From Salticus scenicus (Eukaryota; Arthropoda; Arachnida; Araneae; Salticidae), in contig OZ005648.1 of NCBI GenBank assembly GCA_963930645.1, forward strand, positions 249,837,436 to 249,901,435: DNA of 64,000 bases, read 5' to 3'. The notes below the pieces were generated by a model that saw nothing but the letters and a program-made list of their open reading frames with translations, was not told the origin of the DNA and made no database searches. Below are positions 57,850-64,000 of the stretch, piece after piece. Each line of letters opens with the position of its first letter. The stretch's first letter is position 1. The position numbers were made by a program, and so were the translations under genes.

Positions 57850-59560
57850 ACCATATATGGTGCAAGAGATGAAATAGGAAGTTTGACCCCTCAAGGTGTG
57901 ATTTTCAACGTAATGTTTCTTACCCTTCCGTAACGTCTATGACGAGAGTTCATATTCGTGTCCCTTTTCCATATCTATCGAGGCATCCTTTCATTACCTG
58001 TTATAACTTCATCATCTATGTTAAAACCCTTTACATGATGAACAGGTGAAATAGCATTTGCATTTTTAACTTGGATGAGATATTCTCCTTTCCAATGTTG
58101 TCTAAATTGATTTAATAACCTTTCATGGTACATGTATCTTTTAATAAGAATTTTTTTGTTGCTTATTGAAGATAAGATTCGCCATAGCCAGCTTTCGGGG
58201 TAAAGATGGTTGCCTGTCAAGAAATTAGTCGAGGTGAGAGGGAATGGTTCAAGTAGCTCATTATGGAAGCAAGTGCTCGTGAATTAATTATAGATTCAAC
58301 AACAGTTATAATGGTTTGCAGCTTTTCAAATCGATTAAAGCCTTCCCTAATATCTTTCTAAGGATTTCTATTGTCATCCAAACCATTCTCTTCCAGTATT
58401 CTTCCCACCAATCCCCGTGTTACACAATAAATCTCAAAGAAAAAACCACTTTTACCAAAAAAGATTTGAACTATCGAGTCAGTAAAGTTTATAAAAAGAT
58501 TTTTTCAGCTCATTGTCATTTAAAGTTATTAAAGTAAATCTGACATTCTTTCAGAGTTATTTCTGAAATTTATAGCAAAACGCTTAACATATGCAGTTAT
58601 TCTCAAAACTTTGCTTAAACGACTGTATTTTTGAAAATTGATCATAGTGTTTGATCAATGAAACTTGTAGGTTCCTCACGAGTTTGAAGAAGAACACTTA
58701 TACTTTTCCTTTCCGTTTCTACTTCCTGTATATCAGTATTACCAACATAACTTACTGGTTATGTGTTGCTGAACGATTCTGCCATTTGCAGCTAAGCTGG
58801 ATGTGCAGAGTGAGCTTATCACCAGAATTTTCTTTTCCGCGGTAGAAATGCTAGTTCATAGGATTGGTTTTCTCCTAGATTTCGTTTACACTATTAATTA
58901 TTTAATTAACTATTAATTAGCAGCTATTTCGTTAACTGCGCCCAATTTACCGAGGCTCCTATGCATTAATCCATTGCAAACACGTCTGAGAATCACACCA
59001 TAAATAGATATTACAGGAAAGACTTTTCTCAAATAAAATGATAGCCTAGTAGAAGTTAAAAACCCTAGTATCTCCAGCAGCGGTAAGCTAATTGTCTTTA
59101 ACGGAGCTAGACGAGACTTCGCAATAACAGAACTGCTAGATATTTTATCAGGATATATCACTCGTAAGCATGCCACTACACCATAAACTGTTGAAATTGC
59201 ATCAGAGAATATATGTAATTCTAAATTATCTGATTTCTGATCCTCGAAATACCTTCGAGGTATCATAATTTCGTGAGCATATTTTATTTCATGAAGCTAT
59301 TCTCTAAATTTTGAGTCAGTATCAGAAGGCAAAGCATCATTTCAGGAAACACCATTTTTCCAAAGGTATTACATTAATATTTTAATGCGTATGATGAAAT
59401 GTGCAATTAGACCCAAAGAGTCAAATACTATATCAGCGGTTTTCAAAAACATTCTTTAGGATGAAATAATACTTTTAAAATTGAACAAGAAAGAAAAGTC
59501 ATGCAGTACGCATTGATTAGTAACACTTTCCAACTGTACGCAATTGTTGTATCGAATAAC
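57850..59560 (-). pseudogene. BEL/Pao retrotransposon, RNase H to C-terminal part
   Basis: Decayed minus-strand pieces follow Pao polyprotein order. VFDSLGLIAHF-like and IKILM lie near 59400-59450. The RNase H-like region 59266-58913 has PRRYFEDQKS, ELHIFSDA, VAKSRLAPLK and LPLLEILG. Integrase-end sequence VVESIINSRA lies near 58270-58300. The DUF5641-type C-terminus at 58220-57975 has LLNQFRQHWKGEYLIQVKNA and GFNIDDEVI. BEL/Pao proteins build a particle, reverse-transcribe RNA and integrate it. Multiple stops and frameshifts, and no LTRs recognised, mark this as an old dead copy. The polymerase core belonging upstream is at 63.3-63.5 kb, beyond an intervening satellite. Confidence 0.75.
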
Positions 59561-59649
59561 TATTAATATTCTTTGCCTACGTTATCGTACAACAGACAGA
59601 AGGACCGAAAAAAATACAGATACACTAACTGATTTTAAAATTACTCTTA

Positions 59650-62600
59650 GGCATTTTGGAAAGTGTTAAAAAGGCTTAACGCAAAAGAAAATGCAGCCGT
59701 TAGATTATAATTACAGCTTTTAAACTCTCTGAATATTTTACTGTAGCCCTGTAAATCTAAAAGTTAATCATTCCATATTCTATACAAAACAATATTTTAG
59801 AACATTAATAACACATGTCAATGTTTTTAAGATTTTTGTAGTAGAAAGTTTTTTAAATATAACTTTTAAAAATTCTGTCCTAAAACGTAATACATTGGCT
59901 TTTTTCTTATTGTTGTTGTTGTTGTCCCTGTAAACAAACTAGTTGTACTGGACCTATTAATGACATTTTAAATAGGGAACATTCCATAGGGAACATGAGT
60001 GTATCATTTTTAAAAAATTCTCAAAATATTCACGGATGATAGGAGCCGGAGACAAAGAAAGGTAGACAATCGGACAGACAGATGCACAAATTGAAATCAT
60101 ATTCCCACTAAAATTATAAGAAAGTGTTAAAACGCTCATGTAATCAAAAGTGCAATTCCAGAAAATTTTTATTAATACCTCTTAATGTAACTGATTAATT
60201 TTGTGTGGCCCTGTAAATCTAATGCTAACCATACTATATTACATAGAAGGCACACTCTTTTGTGCATACGAATAATATATTTGAATTTGCATTAAGCTTT
60301 GTGGAAGATAAAATTATTAAAATTTGGTTTATAAAAATAACTCTCATACAACACAATGCTTTGGAGTACTTTCAAGTGCCCCTGTATACAAACGAGTTAG
60401 AAATGTACTCTATTTTACATAGGAAATATCCGATAGAGAATTGAATAACATATTAAAATTTCATTAAAGTTTCTACACATTAAAGGTAATAAAGTGATGA
60501 TTTATAGAAACTCCTCTCATAGAACACAGTGCTTTCCAATACTTTTAGGTGTCCCTGTGCACAAATTAGAAGAGGAATCCATTCCATTTTCAATAGGGAA
60601 CATCCGATAGTGAACTTCAATAAAATATATTGGTTTAAAGAAATTCCATAAATATTTACGGGAATTAGAACGCAGAAAAACAGACAGAGAGATAGACACA
60701 CGGACAGAAGAACAGTCAGACATATACACAAATTGAAATTATATTCACACTAAAAAAATGATAGAAAGTGTCAAAAACGCTTAATGTAAACTGAAGTACA
60801 ATTCTAGCAATTTTTTATTAATAGCTCTTCATATAACTGAATATTTTTGTGTCACCCTGTAAATCTAATGGTAACCATCCTATATTCTATGCAAAGCATT
60901 CTTTTGTGCATATAAATAACATATTTCAATTTCCTAAAACTTCGTGGAAAGTAAAGTTATTAAAATTTGATTTATAGAAATATATCACAAAGAACGCAAT
61001 GCTTTGGAGTTCTTTTAAATGTCCCTGTATATAAAAACTAGTGGTGGTATGTAATCTATTTTATATAGGAAACATCCGATAGTGAACGTGAATAACATAT
61101 TTCAATTTCATGAAGATAATGTACAGTAAAAGTATTAAATTATGGTTTATAGAAATACCTCTCATAGAACACAATTCTTTGAAATACTTTCGGGTGTCCC
61201 TGTACACTAACCAGTAGAGGTATAAACTCCATTTTCAAAAGGAAAGATTCGATAGTGAACTTGAATAACATATATCAGTTTCAAAAAATTGCATAAATAT
61301 TTACTGGAGTTAGAGCGCGGGCAGACAGACAGACGGACAGACGGACAAATACACAAATTGATATCATAGTCACCCTTAAAAAATGTTAGGAAGTGTTAAA
61401 AACACTTAATGAAAACGAAAATAGAATTCTAGTAAATCTCTTAATATAACAGAATATTTTTGTGTCACCCTGTAAATCTAATGCTAATCATGCTATATTA
61501 TATGTAAATCATTCTTTTGTGCGTATAAATAACATATTTCAATTTCCTAAAATTTCGTAGAAAGTAAAATTAAAATTTGATTTACAGAAATATCTCTCAT
61601 AGACTGCAACGCTTTAGAATACTTTTGAGTGTCCTTGTATATAAACGAGAGTTGGTATTTAATCCATTTTATACAGGAAAAATCCAATAGTGAACTTGAA
61701 TAACATATTTCAATTTCATAAGGATATGTGTAAAGTAAAGGTATTAAAATACGATTTATAGAAATACCTCTCATAGAACACAATGCTTTGAACTTCTTTC
61801 GGGTGTCCCTGTATACAAACCAGTAAAGGTATAAACTCCATTTTCAAAAGGGAACATCCGATAGTGAACTTGAATAACATATATCAGTTTCAAGAAATTC
61901 CACAAATATTTACGGGAATTAGAGTGCGGAGAGGCAGACAGACGGACAGACAGACAGACAAACCGAAGTCATTAACACTTTTCAACCTTTTTGGGAAGTG
62001 TTCAAAATGTTAGAAAGTGTTAAAAATGCTTAGTGTAAACAAAAGTACACTTTTAGCAAATATTTATTAATAGCTCATTATATAACTGAATATTTTTGTG
62101 TCACCCTGTAAATCTAATGCTAATCATGCTATATTCTATGTAAGCATTTTCTTTTGTGCTTATAAATAACACATTTCAATTTCATAAATCTTCGTGCAAA
62201 GTAAAGTTATTAAAATTTAGTTTATAGAAATATCTCTCATAAAACGCAATGCTTTGGAATACTTTTGTGTGTCCCTGTAGACAAATCAGTGGTGGTATTT
62301 GCTCCATTTTATACAGGAAACTTCCGATAGGGCACTTGAATAACATATTTCAATTTCATTAAGATTTGTGTACAGTATGGGTATGGAAATATGGTTTATA
62401 GAAATGCCTCTCATAGAACACAATGCTTTGAAATATTTTAAGGGGTCTCTGTGCACAAACCAGTAGAGGTATAAACTCCATTTTTAATAGGGAACATTCG
62501 ATAGTGAACTTGTATAACATATTTCAATTTCATTAAGATTTTTGTACAGTAAGGGTATGAAAATATGGTTTATAGAAATGCCTTTCATAGAACACAATGC

Positions 62601-62985
62601 TTTGAAATATTTACGGGGGTCCCTGTACACAAACCAGTAGAGGTATAAACTCCATTTTCAATAGGGAACATTTGATAGTGAACTTGTATAACATATTTCA
62701 ATTTCATTAAGATTTTTGTACAGTAAGGGTATGAAAATATGGTTTATAGAAATGCCTCTCATAGAACACAATGCTTTGAAATATTTTCGGGTGTCCCTGT
62801 ACACAAACCAGTAGAGGTATAAACTCCATTTTCAATAGGGAACATCCGATAGTGAACTTGAATAACATATATCAGTTTCAAGAAATTCCATAAATATTTA
62901 CGGAAGTTGGAGCGCGGACAGACAGACAGACGGACGGACAGACAGACAGACGGACAGACAGACAGACAAACCCATGTCATAAACA
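59650..62985 (-). repeat. ~176-bp satellite in ~630-bp higher-order units, inside the BEL/Pao element
   Basis: The phrase gggtgtccctgtacacaaac (or variant) occurs near 59921, 60373, 60549, 61018, 61194, 61628, 61801, 62270, 62440, 62616 and 62792. Pairs are ~175 bp apart. A (GACA/GACG)n tract closes each larger unit near 60060, 60690, 61325, 61935 and 62920, giving higher-order spacing of 630, 635, 610 and 985; the last unit gained two extra monomers. Other shared wording: ggaacatccgatagtgaact, tgtcaccctgtaaatctaat, ggaagtgttaaaaa. Strand is arbitrary. Minus-strand ORFs rich in CLSVCPSV come from the GACA tracts. Confidence 0.85.
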
Positions 62986-63024
62986 CTTCAATAAGGAAAG
63001 CGACAAAACTCACAATGTCAAGTG

Positions 63025-63061
<37 letters not shown>

Positions 63062-63230
63062 AAGTTTCACACCGGAAATAATAAGGGGACAAAGTTGACT
63101 AGAAAAATACATTGAACAGCGGGAACCGGGCGGGCTGGGGCATGGGTCCTATCGTCCAGGATTAACACGACTCGCCTAGTATCTTGTTGAAAATTGTTAA
63201 AAACCGATCTGTCAGGATTTTTATCGTATC
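62986..63230. other. A34 tract and GC-rich patch at the satellite edge
   Basis: An A tract of ~34 (63029-63060) follows the last array unit. Then ccgggcgggctggggcatgg, gtcctatcgtccaggattaa and cacgactcgcctagtatctt form a GC-rich patch unlike both neighbours; its family is unknown. Confidence 0.45.
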
Positions 63231-63234
63231 TTGT

Positions 63235-63600
63235 TCGTTATCTCAGATTAATCCAAGAATTTTAATGGAATACCAGATTTTTCAATAGGAAGTTTACATT
63301 CAATATTACGCATTCGCCACATTTCTCTTAATTTAGAGGAATTAGTTGCGCATTGCCTCAATTCATGCTACTCTCTTTTAGAACAGCTATTTTATCCATA
63401 AAAATAGAAGTTGCTTTCGCAACTGTTTCAGATCCACTAATTAGATCATCTACACACAGCCAGGTTTTCTGCATGATTTATTCTCGGCCCGTATTTCTTC
63501 AAGTATTTAAGTGCTCTACCACCAGCCACCAAAATTTCTCATTTTTCCAGAATAAAATTCTTCTGAATCTGCAAGCCCATTAGCACCTTTCACGCACAAT
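63235..63600 (-). pseudogene. BEL/Pao reverse-transcriptase fragment
   Basis: On the minus strand, KYGPRINHAENL-like sequence is followed, one frame over, by CVDDLISGSETVAKA at about 63455-63411, the polymerase catalytic motif (YVDD type with Cys first) and its Pao-style continuation. MDKIAVLKESSMNLRQCATN then matches the thumb-side segment that carries a MNLRKW-like motif in the family. Upstream, near 63540-63600, KIVRER and LADSEEF fit the palm region. At least two frameshifts are present. This is the missing 5' neighbour of the 57.85-59.56 kb piece. Confidence 0.7.
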
Positions 63601-63684
63601 TTTATGCAAGATGGACCACCTTTTTACATTAGCTTTTGAGTAAAAAGCGTCCTCAAAAATCGCTTCACAGAAGCACGTGTCATT

Positions 63685-63806
63685 AGTCGCCACTGTGGAG
63701 GATATAAATTGTGATGACATGTCTCCGAACCGAAAGAAGTAAGTCTCCCAGGCCGTCGCCAATTGCCCATAGCGCTGCACTAGTGTGGAGTAAAACCCAA
63801 CTAACG
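63685..63806 (+). mobile_element. SINE tail fragment
   Basis: tggaggatataaattgtgat, gacatgtctccgaac, ccgtcgccaattgcccatag and gcactagtgtggagtaaaac match the tail of the SINE at 2926-3205. It interrupts DNA upstream of the BEL/Pao polymerase piece. Confidence 0.7.
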
Positions 63807-64000
63807 AACCAATCATCAGCCGCCACTTTTGTAATCTGTGAATTCTCCAATCCTCAGACCTTAAGCTATATGACTTTTGAAACATCTGGAAATCATGGTA
63901 ATACAAGAACTATACCTGATCTTAGAACAGGATTTCATGACATATTCTTCGAATTTTCCCAGAACATACTAAGTCAACTGGGACTATATTATCTTGTGAT
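63807..64000. other. Window end, nothing recognised
   Basis: Could be the upstream part of the BEL/Pao gene on minus, but I see no decisive motif. Confidence 0.3.

Noticed and set aside
60480..63112. Minus-strand ORFs rich in CLSVCPSV, resembling Cys-rich or signal-peptide proteins
   Set aside because: They are direct translations of (GACA)n tracts in the satellite and change with tract length.
1..64000. Host multi-exon genes
   Set aside because: No run of ORFs with recognisable non-transposon domains bounded by plausible splice sites was seen on either strand. Short conserved exons could still be missed without homology searches or RNA data.

Overview
The window looks like AT-rich, gene-poor chromosomal DNA of an arthropod, quite possibly a spider or other arachnid. 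This rests on the density and kinds of mobile DNA (Tc1/mariner, pogo-like, piggyBac-like and hAT-like elements, Penelope, BEL/Pao, tRNA-headed SINEs), on long A/T homopolymers, and on the lack of any bacterial gene organisation. The species is an inference. I found no convincing host protein-coding exon. The only probably functional host genes are two tRNA-Thr(UGU) genes. Every longer open frame is transposon-derived or an accident of repeats.

Layout. 1-2401: a nearly perfect 2.4-kb palindrome, cut by the left window edge, with one tRNA-Thr gene per arm, a 3' tRNA fragment at its centre and about six diverged ~115-bp tandem units per arm. 2.4-6.4 kb: a SINE, a ~119-bp minisatellite and a triple nest (minisatellite, Tc1-type MITE, hAT-like MITE). 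6.4-9.0 kb: a complex direct and inverted repeat block. 10.2-11.3 kb: two head-to-head Penelope GIY-YIG endonuclease remnants. 12.0-13.1 kb: a foldback repeat with MITE and SINE pieces. 13.4-15.5 kb: a ~151-bp satellite with a six-monomer higher-order repeat. 17.9-20.7 kb: a short LTR retroelement without recognisable genes (minus strand). 20.75-22.25 kb: a dead Tc1 element. 23.5-24.9 kb: piggyBac-like and pogo-like non-autonomous elements. 28.4-33.4 kb: paired unexplained repeats, two MITEs, and a broken repeat-borne coding fragment. 34.4-37.2 kb: a mariner-type transposon with ~480-bp terminal inverted repeats and one frameshift. 42.1-46.7 kb: a foldback transposon holding a nested MITE and a 3.3-kb insert made mostly of a ~125-bp satellite. 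49.8-51.2 kb: a Tc1 element with one frameshift. 51.9-52.3 kb: a LINE 3'-end fragment. 56.4-57.3 kb: a truncated mariner. 57.85-63.6 kb: a decayed minus-strand BEL/Pao element split by a 3.3-kb higher-order satellite.

The genes do not form a pathway. The connecting story is layered transposon insertion plus local tandem and inverted amplification. The most noteworthy links are (i) the tRNA palindrome, whose ~115-bp unit reappears 43 kb away inside the 43.5-46.5 kb satellite, (ii) the long-TIR mariner, (iii) the gene-less LTR element with its internal repeat, and (iv) three separate arrays with irregular or higher-order periodicity. All positions come from reading by eye, so repeat edges may be off by several bases.
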